A stretch of DNA of 64,000 bases from Rhizobium sp. AAP43 (GTDB taxonomy: Bacteria; Pseudomonadota; Alphaproteobacteria; Rhizobiales; Rhizobiaceae). The notes under the pieces were generated by a model. The model did no database searches. It saw only the letters and a program-made list of their open reading frames with translations, and was not told the origin of the DNA. Where the stretch lies: positions 186,001 to 250,000 of the forward strand of contig NZ_LJHS01000005.1 of assembly GCF_001296045.1 (NCBI RefSeq), given 5' to 3'. The position numbers and the translations under genes are program-made. Positions within the stretch are counted from its first letter, which is position 1, and every line of letters begins with the position of its first letter. Shown here one piece after another: positions 1-9,302 of the stretch.

Positions 1-1912
<1,912 letters not shown>

Positions 1913-1917
1913 TGTTG

Positions 1918-2202
1918 TCACTCGGCAGCTTGAGCAGGTGGGACGGCGCCGGGAGCGGCACCTCCGATGATGAGCGCCTTGGCGCTGATGTATTCGTCGA
2001 TCTCTTCCCAGCCGACGGCGTCACCAAAGGGGAGAATTTCACCCTTGGAACGCTGCTCGGGGGAGGCGGAGGCGAGGCGTGGATACCACCAGAGCGGCGC
2101 CACGATCCTGCGCCCATCCAGCATATCGAAGATGATGCTGTCCTCCGTGACGTCTACGGAACGGACCTGAAGCTGCCGCTCGTCAATGTCCAAAGTGGTC
2201 AT
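1918..2202 (-). CDS. DUF2442 domain protein
   Basis: A 94-residue protein of the DUF2442 type. The visible core is VRSVDVTEDSIIFDMLDGRRI followed by a WWYPRL segment and a late tryptophan (GWEEIDEYISAKALI), which is the usual pattern. A longer frame starts 18 codons upstream, but MTTLDIDERQLQ at 2202 is the more natural start. Its first 20 bases overlap the end of the DUF4160 gene, so the two are translationally coupled. DUF4160/DUF2442 neighbours are common in bacteria and have been suspected to be toxin-antitoxin-like, but the biochemical role is unknown. Here the pair sits directly before pccA. Confidence 0.8.
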   Translation of the reverse strand: MTTLDIDERQLQVRSVDVTEDSIIFDMLDGRRIVAPLWWYPRLASASPEQRSKGEILPFGDAVGWEEIDEYISAKALIIGGAAPGAVPPAQAAE

Positions 2203-2419
2203 TCCACGCCTCCTCGAAACCCTGCCGGTGTTCCTCGACGACCTTGAGGAGTGCATTCACCTCATGGGCCGCGAAGCCTGCGTTGCGGGCGACACCGAGA
2301 TCCCGCAACCACACTTTCAACTGCTTTCCGTCCTTCGGGACGTGAATATGTGGCGGCACGCCGATCTCCTTCGAGTAGAAAAGAAAACGATGTCCTTTCC
2401 AGAGAAGGAGTGTCGGCAT
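2183..2419 (-). CDS. DUF4160 domain protein
   Basis: A 78-residue protein of the DUF4160 family. Recognisable parts are the N-terminal hydrophobic/aromatic stretch (GHRFLFYSKE), the PPHIHV motif typical of the family, and a C-terminal helix with NALLKVVEEHRQGFEEAWNDHFG. It begins 5 bases after the stop of the upstream small gene and overlaps the start of the DUF2442 gene by 20 bases. The HIHV motif looks metal-binding or catalytic, but no reaction is known. It is probably the partner of the following DUF2442 protein. Confidence 0.8.
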   Translation of the reverse strand: MPTLLLWKGHRFLFYSKEIGVPPHIHVPKDGKQLKVWLRDLGVARNAGFAAHEVNALLKVVEEHRQGFEEAWNDHFGH

Positions 2420-2424
2420 GCCCG

Positions 2425-2838
2425 CTATTCCCGCACCTTCTTCTTCAAGCCCTTGGCCACGCTCTGCTCGTCCTTCACGTCGCCGAACGCTTCCGGGAAG
2501 TTCTTGCGGGCCAGCGGTTCGTTGAGTTTCAGCTTGGCAAAGTAGGATTGCGGGTCAAAACCGCGTTCGGCGGCAATCACTTCCCGGCCGAAGAGGCGGC
2601 AGAGCCGCTCGCCGTCGAGATTGCCGCGCTCGAAGGGTTCCGTGCCAAAATACTGCCAGAGCGCCTGGACAAAGCCTGAATCGGCCGCCGCGACGGTCTG
2701 GTCCATCGTCCGGTGGCGCGGCCAGTTGGTGAGCGGCGTCACCTTCGGGTTCGGCCGGCGGATCGTGTACTGCCACTGCGTGCCGAGGAGGCCTGCCGGA
2801 AAACCCTGATGTTTGGGCATGATCGGATCTTTTGCCAT
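2425..2838 (-). CDS. Hypothetical protein, tandem paralog B
   Basis: A 137-residue protein with no family I can name. It is clearly a paralog of the protein encoded just upstream at 2843-3220. Both share KHxGFPxGxxGTxxQ, TIRR, the block ALWxxFGxEPFxRGNLD, LFGREVxxAExxFDPQSY and RKNFPE. No signal peptide or membrane segment is visible, so it should be cytoplasmic. This copy has a longer basic C-terminus (AKGLKKKVRE). I chose MAKDPIMPK at 2838, not the frame start at 2853, because it matches the MSKAPDMIK start of the paralog and leaves a 4-base gap to the preceding stop. It lies inside the pccB-pccA operon. Confidence 0.72.
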   Translation of the reverse strand: MAKDPIMPKHQGFPAGLLGTQWQYTIRRPNPKVTPLTNWPRHRTMDQTVAAADSGFVQALWQYFGTEPFERGNLDGERLCRLFGREVIAAERGFDPQSYFAKLKLNEPLARKNFPEAFGDVKDEQSVAKGLKKKVRE

Positions 2839-2842
2839 GACC

Positions 2843-3220
2843 TCAGACCTCAAACACGTCTTCGAAGGATTCGGGGAAGTTCTTGCGGGCGACCCGTTCG
2901 TCGATCACCAGCATCGCATCATAGGATTGCGGATCGAAGTCCTTCTCGGCCGGCACGACCTCACGGCCGAAAAGGAGGCTCATCCGTGCGGCGTCGAGAT
3001 TGCCGCGAATGAAGGGCTCGGCCCCGAACTGGTGCCAGAGCGCATGCAGGAAGGCGGCGTCGATCCGGTGTTCCTTGGTGCCCGGCCGCGCCTTGCGCGG
3101 CAGGGCCTTGATCGGGGTTACCCCCCGATCATTGGCACGGCGGATGGTGAACTGCACACCGGTTCCCGGCATCCCGGAAGGGAAGCCACGGTGCTTGATC
3201 ATGTCTGGTGCCTTGGACAT
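2843..3220 (-). CDS. Hypothetical protein, tandem paralog A
   Basis: A 125-residue cytoplasmic-looking protein of unknown function, about half identical by eye to its downstream neighbour. The conserved core (residues about 60-105) contains FLHALWHQFGAEPFIRGNLD and LFGREVVPAEKDFDPQSY. It begins 11 bases after the yghU stop and ends 4 bases before paralog B. The arrangement indicates a local tandem duplication that kept both copies in the propionyl-CoA carboxylase operon. I do not recognise a catalytic motif. Conserved acidic and aromatic residues could form a ligand pocket, but that is inference only. Confidence 0.75.
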   Translation of the reverse strand: MSKAPDMIKHRGFPSGMPGTGVQFTIRRANDRGVTPIKALPRKARPGTKEHRIDAAFLHALWHQFGAEPFIRGNLDAARMSLLFGREVVPAEKDFDPQSYDAMLVIDERVARKNFPESFEDVFEV

Positions 3221-3231
3221 TTGCGTCTCCC

Positions 3232-4143
3232 TTACGCCTCGCTGATCTTGTCCTGCGTCTTCGTCAAGAAGTCGGAGGCATCGTGGCGTTCGTGCAATTG
3301 TTCAGCAAGCGGGCCGGAGGTCTTGTTGACCATCACCCCGCGCTTCAGGGCGGGCCGTTCGGCAAGTTGCTTGGCCCAGCGCAGGACGTGGTCATATTCA
3401 TGGGTCGACAGGAAGGTGCCGGCATCCGGATAGGAAGTGTCGAGCGCGAGGCGGCCATACCAGGGCCAGATGGCCATGTCGGCGATGGAGTATTCCTTGC
3501 CGGCGACAAATTCGTTGTCGGCGAGCTGCCGGTTGAGAACGTCCATCTGCCGCTTGGCCTCCATGGCGTAACGATCGATCGCATATTGGATCTTCATTGG
3601 CGCGTAGGAGAAGAAGTGGCCGAAGCCACCGCCGACAAAGGGGGCAGATCCCATCTGCCAGAACAGCCAATTCAGAACTTCAGCGCGGGCGCGAGGCTCC
3701 GACGGCAGGAAGGCACCGAACTTTTCCGCGAGATAGGTCATGATCGAGGCGGACTCGAACAACCGGATCGGCGCACCGCCATCTTTCGGCGCATGGTCGG
3801 CGAGGGCCGGGATCTTCGAATTCGGGTTGATGTCGACAAAGCCTTTGCCGAACTGTTCGCCCTTGCCGATATTGATCAGCCAGGCATCGTATTCCGCACC
3901 CTGATGACCGGCTTCAAGCAGTTCCTCAAGCAGGATCGTCACCTTCTGGCCGTTCGGCGTCGCGAGCGAATAGAGCTGCAGTGGATGTTTACCGACCTGG
4001 AGTTCGACATCCGTCTGAGCGCCGGCGGTTGGCCGGTTGATGCTGGCGAACTGGCCGCCATTGCCCGGCTCCCAGGTCCAAACCTTGGGCGGGACATAGC
4101 CGGCGGGCAGGTTGTTGGCGGGCGGAAATTTTTCGTCGGTCAT
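3232..4143 (-). CDS. yghU: Glutathione-dependent disulfide-bond oxidoreductase, YghU family
   Basis: A 303-residue GST-superfamily protein of the YghU/YfcG (Nu-class) type, whose known members use two glutathiones to reduce disulfide bonds. Seen in the protein are LQLYSLATPNGQKVTILLEEL (thioredoxin-fold start with the TPNG active turn), INPNSKIPAL with the cis-proline, and LFESASIMTYLAEKFG (the ES glutathione-binding pair). An all-helical C-terminal domain follows, with FVAGKEYSIADMAIWPW. Length is close to E. coli YghU. It starts 90 bases after the pccB stop and ends 11 bases before paralog A, so it is probably part of the same transcript. Confidence 0.9.
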   Translation of the reverse strand: MTDEKFPPANNLPAGYVPPKVWTWEPGNGGQFASINRPTAGAQTDVELQVGKHPLQLYSLATPNGQKVTILLEELLEAGHQGAEYDAWLINIGKGEQFGKGFVDINPNSKIPALADHAPKDGGAPIRLFESASIMTYLAEKFGAFLPSEPRARAEVLNWLFWQMGSAPFVGGGFGHFFSYAPMKIQYAIDRYAMEAKRQMDVLNRQLADNEFVAGKEYSIADMAIWPWYGRLALDTSYPDAGTFLSTHEYDHVLRWAKQLAERPALKRGVMVNKTSGPLAEQLHERHDASDFLTKTQDKISEA

Positions 4144-4233
4144 GAAATCTCTTCCTCTCTCGGTGAAGCGCCTTGGGCACGCTCACGCCTATATAGGCGC
4201 TCGGCATCCGGTTTGCCCACACACATCCGCGCG

Positions 4234-5766
4234 TTAAAGCGGGATCGTATCGTGCTTCTTCCAGTGGGTGCCGACCTGCTTGTTCCGAAGGCTCGCGAAG
4301 GCGCGGGCGATCCGGCGACGGGAGGAATGCGGCATGATGACCTCGTCGATGAAGCCGCGTTCGGCGGCCTTGAAGGGGTTGGCAAAGTTGACTTCGTATT
4401 CTTTGGTCCGTGCCGCGATCTTCTCGGCGTCGCCGAGTTCCTGACGGTAGAGGATCTCTGTGGCTCCCTTGGCGCCCATGACGGCGATTTCGGCGGTCGG
4501 CCAGGCATAGTTGATGTCGGCGCCAATGTGTTTGGAGGCCATGACGTCATAGGCGCCGCCATAGGCCTTGCGGGTGATGAGGGTCACCATCGGCACAGTC
4601 GCCTGGCTATAGGCGAAGAGGAGCTTGGCGCCATGCTTGATGACGCCGCCATATTCCTGCGCCGTGCCGGGCAGGAAGCCGGGCACGTCAACCAGCGTCA
4701 GGATCGGGATCGAGAAGGCGTCGCAGAAGCGGACGAAGCGGGCGGCCTTGCGCGACGAATCGATGTCGAGGCAGCCGGCCAGCACCATGGGCTGGTTGGC
4801 AACAACGCCGACCGTCTGGCCTTCCATGCGGATAAAGCCGGTGATGATGTTCTTCGCAAAGGCTTCCTGGATCTCGAAGAAATCGCCCTCGTCGGCCAGC
4901 GCGTAGATCAGCTCCTTCATGTCATAGGGCTTGTTGGAACTGTCGGGGATCAGCGTGTCCAGCCGCATCTCGATGCGGGCCGGATCGTCGTGGAAGGGGC
5001 GGACCGGCGGCTTTTCGCGGTTGTTGAGCGGCAGGAAATCGAAGAGCAGGCGGACCTGTTCCAGCGCCTCGATATCGTTCTCAAAGGCGCCGTCTGCCAC
5101 GGAAGACTTCTTGGTATGCGTCGAGGCGCCGCCAAGCTCTTCCGCCGTGACGATCTCGTTGGTCACGGTCTTCACCACATCGGGGCCGGTGACGAACATG
5201 TACGAGCTATCCCGCACCATGAAGATGAAATCGGTCATGGCGGGCGAATAGACGGCACCGCCGGCGCAGGGGCCCATGATCACGGAGATCTGCGGGATGA
5301 CGCCCGACGCGTCGACATTGCGCTTGAAGACGTCGGCATAGCCGGCGAGTGAAGCGACGCCCTCCTGAATGCGGGCGCCGCCGCTGTCGTTGAGGCCGAT
5401 CACGGGTGCGCCCACCTTCATCGCCATGTCCATGATCTTGCAGATCTTCTGGGCATGGGTTTCCGACAGCGAGCCGCCGAGCACGGTGAAATCCTGGGAG
5501 AAGACATAGACCTGGCGGCCGTTGATCGTGCCCCAGCCGGTGACGACGCCGTCGCCCGGCACCTTCTGTTCGGCCATGCCGAAATCGGTGCAGCGATGGG
5601 TGACATACATGTCGTATTCTTCGAAGGAGCCTTCGTCGAGCAGGACCTCGATGCGCTCGCGGGCAGTCAGCTTGCTCTTGCCATGCTGGGCGGCGATGCG
5701 CTTTTCGCCGCCGCCGAGGCGGGCCTCGTCGCGGCGGGCTTCGAGCTGGTCCAGGATCGTCAGCAT
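4234..5766 (-). CDS. pccB: Propionyl-CoA carboxylase beta (carboxyltransferase) subunit
   Basis: Carboxyltransferase subunit that moves the carboxyl group from biotin to propionyl-CoA, giving methylmalonyl-CoA in propionate, branched-chain amino acid and odd-chain fatty acid breakdown. The 510 residues show [18 protein letters not shown] near the N-terminus. The oxyanion-hole segments are [19 protein letters not shown] and [16 protein letters not shown], and the C-terminal half has [18 protein letters not shown] and [14 protein letters not shown]. Full length for the family. It is the first gene of the minus-strand run that ends with pccA and is divergent from scfR, 134 bases away. Confidence 0.95.
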   Translation of the reverse strand: MLTILDQLEARRDEARLGGGEKRIAAQHGKSKLTARERIEVLLDEGSFEEYDMYVTHRCTDFGMAEQKVPGDGVVTGWGTINGRQVYVFSQDFTVLGGSLSETHAQKICKIMDMAMKVGAPVIGLNDSGGARIQEGVASLAGYADVFKRNVDASGVIPQISVIMGPCAGGAVYSPAMTDFIFMVRDSSYMFVTGPDVVKTVTNEIVTAEELGGASTHTKKSSVADGAFENDIEALEQVRLLFDFLPLNNREKPPVRPFHDDPARIEMRLDTLIPDSSNKPYDMKELIYALADEGDFFEIQEAFAKNIITGFIRMEGQTVGVVANQPMVLAGCLDIDSSRKAARFVRFCDAFSIPILTLVDVPGFLPGTAQEYGGVIKHGAKLLFAYSQATVPMVTLITRKAYGGAYDVMASKHIGADINYAWPTAEIAVMGAKGATEILYRQELGDAEKIAARTKEYEVNFANPFKAAERGFIDEVIMPHSSRRRIARAFASLRNKQVGTHWKKHDTIPL

Positions 5767-5868
5767 ATGTCCTCCCGAATGGTCTTTTGGCTCTCAAGCC
5801 TTGATGTGACACCTATTCCACTGTGCCGCAGAAGAAAACGGTTGAACAGGTGCATCTGTGGATTTATG

Positions 5869-5900
5869 AATTTGCAAAGTGAAAATTGCGAATTTGCGAA
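5869..5900 (+). promoter_or_regulatory. Paired TTTGCAAA-like boxes between pccB and scfR
   Basis: Two related AT-rich boxes, AATTTGCAAA (5869-5878) and AATTTGCGAA (5891-5900), lie 22 bases apart on the same face of the helix, immediately before the scfR start codon. They resemble the TTTGCAAA core described for the distantly related regulator RamB of Corynebacterium. Location and spacing fit an autoregulatory operator that also controls the divergent pcc operon. This is inference from sequence only. Confidence 0.5.
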
Positions 5901-7310
5901 ATGGCCATCGGGAAACTCTTCATCGGCCGCAAGGTCCGCGACATCCGCCAGGCAAACGGGGCCACCCAGGCGCAGTTTGCCGATATGGTCGGCATTTCCA
6001 CCAGCTATCTCAACCAGATCGAAAACAACCAGCGCCCGGTCTCGGCCTCTGTGCTTTTGTCGCTGGCGGAAAAGTTCGGCATTGATATCACGGAGCTCTC
6101 CTCCGGCCAGAACGACCGGCTGATGTCGGCGCTGACGGAGGCGCTCTCCGATCCCCTGTTCGAGACCTATTCACCGAGCCTGCAGGAGTTGAAGCTCGTC
6201 ACCCAGAATGCGCCCGGCTTTGCCCATGCCCTGATTGCCGCGCACCAGGCTTACAGGCGCGGCAATGAACAGCTTGCCAGCCTCGACGACCGGCTGGGGG
6301 CAGCCCCCAGCCAGGAGGTGACGCCTTATGACGAGGTGCGCGACTTCTTCCATTTCGTCGACAACTATATCCACGATCTCGACCTCGCCGCCGAGCAGCT
6401 GGCGACGGAGCTGAAGCTCGGGGAGGGGGAGAATTACGCGGCCCTTTCAGGCCATCTCGAAGCGCGCCACGGCGTGCGCGTCGTGCGCGGCGAGGCGGGC
6501 GACGAGGCCATCCGTCGCTTCGATCCGGTGGGGCGGATCCTCACTGTCAGCCGCTATGCCTCGGCGCCTACGCGCGATTTCCAGATCGCCATCCAGATCG
6601 CCCAGCTCGCCGCTGCCACAAAGATCGACCAGGTGCTGAAACAGGCGAATTTCCGCAGCGAAGAAGCGGTCGAGATCTGTCGCATGGGTCTCTACAACTA
6701 TTTCGCCGGCGCGCTGATCCTGCCCTATCGCAGCTTCCTCACCGCCGCGCGGGATCTGCGCCACGACATCGAACTGCTCGCCGCCCGTTTCGAGGCCTCG
6801 CTGGAACAGGTCTGCCACCGTCTCTCGACGCTGCAGCGTCCGGGCCTCAAGGGCGTGCCGATCTTCTTTGCCCGCATCGACCGGGCCGGCAACATCACCA
6901 AGCGGCACAGTGCTGCCCGCCTGCAATTCGCCCGCTTCGGGGCAGCCTGTCCGCTGTGGAATGCCCATCAGGCCTTCGAGACGCCTGGCCGGATCATCCG
7001 CCAGACGGCGGAGACGCCCGACGGCGTGCGCTATCTCTGCATCGCGACCCAGGTGTCAAAAGGCTCCGCCGGCTTCCGCGCCGCCAATCCGCGCTACGCC
7101 TTGGCGCTCGGCTGCGAGATCTCCTATGCCGGCGCCTTCGTCTATGCCGACGACCTCGACCTCTCCAACCGCGGCGCCTTCGACCCCATCGGCATCTCCT
7201 GCCGCATCTGCGAACGCGTCAAATGCACCAGCCGCGCCGTGCCGCCGCTGAAAAGGAAGCTGGTGGTGGATCATCGGGTGCGGAACCCGATGCCCTATGA
7301 GATTGAGTGA
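5901..7310 (+). CDS. XRE-family short-chain fatty acyl transcriptional regulator (ScfR/RamB-like)
   Basis: A 469-residue regulator with an N-terminal XRE helix-turn-helix (RKVRDIRQANGATQAQFADM, then GISTSYLNQIENNQRPVS), a central ImmA/IrrE-like region and a C-terminal DUF2083 domain. The C-terminus ends in a cysteine cluster (ISCRICERVKCTSRA). This architecture belongs to short-chain fatty acyl/RamB-type regulators of acetate and propionate metabolism. Its divergent position to pccB supports control of propionyl-CoA carboxylation. The ATG at 5901 (MAIGKLFIGRK) matches family N-termini; an in-frame ATG at 5886 would only add five residues. It ends before an AT-richer accessory segment. Confidence 0.9.
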   Translation: MAIGKLFIGRKVRDIRQANGATQAQFADMVGISTSYLNQIENNQRPVSASVLLSLAEKFGIDITELSSGQNDRLMSALTEALSDPLFETYSPSLQELKLVTQNAPGFAHALIAAHQAYRRGNEQLASLDDRLGAAPSQEVTPYDEVRDFFHFVDNYIHDLDLAAEQLATELKLGEGENYAALSGHLEARHGVRVVRGEAGDEAIRRFDPVGRILTVSRYASAPTRDFQIAIQIAQLAAATKIDQVLKQANFRSEEAVEICRMGLYNYFAGALILPYRSFLTAARDLRHDIELLAARFEASLEQVCHRLSTLQRPGLKGVPIFFARIDRAGNITKRHSAARLQFARFGAACPLWNAHQAFETPGRIIRQTAETPDGVRYLCIATQVSKGSAGFRAANPRYALALGCEISYAGAFVYADDLDLSNRGAFDPIGISCRICERVKCTSRAVPPLKRKLVVDHRVRNPMPYEIE

Positions 7311-7454
7311 GGGGGGGCTCGGATTGGAACGATTAGTCTCGTCGCAGATATCTAACCCTTCCTCAACGTCTTCGTATTGTGATGCATTCATGTGCCCAAT
7401 GTGGCCGTCGTGTCCGAATTTAAAATGGCCCCCGGCAACCGGGGTTTGCATCCC

Positions 7455-7739
7455 TTAAATCTCGCCAGCCTCTTTAAGTAACTTAATATAGCCTTCTTGG
7501 GACAGCGTGCATTCTGCTAGGCCTCTGAAGTTCTTTGCCGTTGTTTTGCACTGTTTCGCCATACTTGATACCAGATCGTCGCCGAGTGTCTTATATTTGC
7601 TGCCATGGCTAACATGGGTGCGAATATGGGTTTTCTTGCCCTCGTGATAAAAATGGTAGAAGATATGACTGCGGTCATCTTGCTCGACAAAACCCTTTTT
7701 TGGCAAGTTTTCCTGAACTTTCGAACGATCTAAGTTCAT
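7455..7739 (-). CDS. Small HicA-like (dsRBD-fold) protein
   Basis: A 94-residue basic protein. Its pattern is a KKGFVEQ start, then aromatic/histidine strands (DDRSHIFYHFYHEGKKTHIRTHVSHG) and a helical tail (FRGLAECTLSQEGYIKLLKEAGE). This recalls HicA-type RNA-binding toxins, which have a small beta-alpha-beta dsRBD fold with a key histidine. No standard HicB partner is adjacent. Instead its ATG overlaps the stop of the upstream 355-residue gene by four bases (ATGA), so the two are translationally coupled. Base composition is clearly AT-richer than the flanking genes, consistent with transfer. The HicA relation is pattern recognition, not proof. Confidence 0.65.
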   Translation of the reverse strand: MNLDRSKVQENLPKKGFVEQDDRSHIFYHFYHEGKKTHIRTHVSHGSKYKTLGDDLVSSMAKQCKTTAKNFRGLAECTLSQEGYIKLLKEAGEI

Positions 7740-8803
7740 TCTGAATACTCCTTAAAGAGCGTTCTGAGCCGCGACTTGAGTAATTGCGCCTTGGGCGCAA
7801 GGTTGTCATCGTCTTCGCGAGCGACATTCTTCCAAAGAAAATCAATCTCTGCTTCCAAAGCTTCGATTAGGTCGGAACGTGTATACGCAGCTTGATTGAT
7901 GCCTAGATCGTCCAATTTTCCAAAATATGTCTGTTTATCTTCACTCAGCTCTACAGTCACCCGAAGATTATTCAGCTCGTTAGATTTAAGGTAATCCGGG
8001 AGAAGTTCGATGAGGTCGATGTCGTCAGTATTGACAGGGTGAACTTCCTGAACGTCCGTAATCCTCTGCGGATTACCGTCTTCATCTAGCTCAATAGTGC
8101 CTACAACCTGAATAAGGTCCCTGGCGTTTTCGAGCAGTGCTGGCTCAATTTCCTCTACGTATAGGCAGCTGATTAAGCGCCCTGTGCTTGGAATCAGCAG
8201 GGAGAGTTTGCGCTCTTTAAAGTCAATCTTCGTAAAATAGCCCGTAACAATCGAGTGGGTATCCGGCGACAGCCGTGCCAGCCGGAGCCGTTCCAGCCCA
8301 TTGATCGCAGATAAGCTGTCGACGATTACGTGACCCGACCGATCTTCGACTGAAAGGCGATAATGTCCACCTTGCCCACCAAACATCTTACCGAGTGATG
8401 AAAGAAGGGGCGTGCGGAATGCAGAATCAACGACTGCTTTCCTGAAATCCTCCTCATCCCCAGTCGCGACAGACTTCAGTAGGCTTCGAGTTAGTTCCGC
8501 TACGGCTGCTGCTTCATCCAGACTAAAAAGGCTTTGGTCTTTTTCCGCAATGAATGTGGGCTGATAGTAGCTTCCCTCTTCTGGGATTTCACAATGAAGC
8601 TGAAAGCGCTCTTCAATGTCACGTGTCACGCGAGCGCGAGTTCGTACCTCCCGTCCTTCTCTCATCATTGCGACGAGATGGATAGTACGCTGCAACCCCT
8701 CTAAAGCTTGGATAAGGTTCTGCACCGGAATTACGTGATGACGCTCGCCGTCATGCCTTGGCTCGAAATGCAGGCCAAAGAAAGTTTCTCGTTCAAAAGC
8801 CAT
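7736..8803 (-). CDS. Unrecognised 355-residue protein, partner of the HicA-like gene
   Basis: An acidic, probably soluble protein with no family I can name. The first 130 residues contain PRHDGERHHVIPVQNLIQAL, LQRTIHLVAM and an EEGSYYQPTFI segment. The middle (about 160-260) looks beta-rich (HYRLSVEDRSGHVIVDSL, YFTKIDFKERKLSLLIP), and the C-terminus is charged and helical. No membrane segment or classic catalytic motif is evident. Codon use is AT-richer than in the surrounding core genes. It overlaps the downstream HicA-like gene by four bases, so both form a two-gene unit. It might act as an unusual antitoxin or regulatory partner, or the unit may do something different. Confidence 0.65.
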   Translation of the reverse strand: MAFERETFFGLHFEPRHDGERHHVIPVQNLIQALEGLQRTIHLVAMMREGREVRTRARVTRDIEERFQLHCEIPEEGSYYQPTFIAEKDQSLFSLDEAAAVAELTRSLLKSVATGDEEDFRKAVVDSAFRTPLLSSLGKMFGGQGGHYRLSVEDRSGHVIVDSLSAINGLERLRLARLSPDTHSIVTGYFTKIDFKERKLSLLIPSTGRLISCLYVEEIEPALLENARDLIQVVGTIELDEDGNPQRITDVQEVHPVNTDDIDLIELLPDYLKSNELNNLRVTVELSEDKQTYFGKLDDLGINQAAYTRSDLIEALEAEIDFLWKNVAREDDDNLAPKAQLLKSRLRTLFKEYSE

Positions 8804-9302
8804 TTCCGGGTGCCTCCTGACGACACCTACCCTACTTATTGTTACCAGCGTGCATTACTACAGCCGCTGGAATGCGCGCGAGCCGCTTCGAAATTGTTGG
8901 TTTCAACGATGACACAATCTCCCCCTTCCAGCAAGGAGTCGGTAATGGATGGCATGCTGCCCAAGGCACAACGTCCTGCTATGGCTGTCGTGGGTAACCG
9001 CGAGTTGATATGCGTGACGGTCGTTTGCTTTCCCATATACTGCGAGCTCTGATCACTGCGCATGCGCTTAGGAAGCTGATTCTGGTCGGCAATAAGGATT
9101 TCGGCCAAAAGGATTTGCGTGACCGCTTCTAGCGCAAGGCGGTTGTTCTCTCACGGCACATTGCGCCGATTATCTCCGTCATCAGTTCCCTTCAGTAAGT
9201 TGCGACCAATTGACAGCGGCGAAATCGGCCCAGCTTAACGCTTCTGTCCGCGAGCATATGGACTCACCGCTCGTCGGTCGCGAACTCTAGGCATCTCCCA
9301 CC
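8804..9302. other. About 500 bases without a convincing gene
   Basis: This stretch separates the AT-rich two-gene unit from the 3-hydroxyisobutyryl-CoA hydrolase gene. It has short open frames on both strands (for example 8842-9108 minus), but none has a good ribosome binding site, codon use or recognisable product. No tRNA, direct repeat or integrase trace was found at the borders. It probably contains the promoter of the two-gene unit near 8804-8870 and leftover DNA from insertion or decay. Confidence 0.5.

Noticed and set aside
3208..5352. 714-codon plus-strand frame opposite yghU and pccB
   Set aside because: Covers two well-supported minus-strand genes and has no recognisable domain or start site.
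8842..9108. 88-codon minus-strand frame in the accessory insert
   Set aside because: No ATG with ribosome site at its start, low-complexity product and no recognisable motif; kept only as part of a gene-poor stretch.
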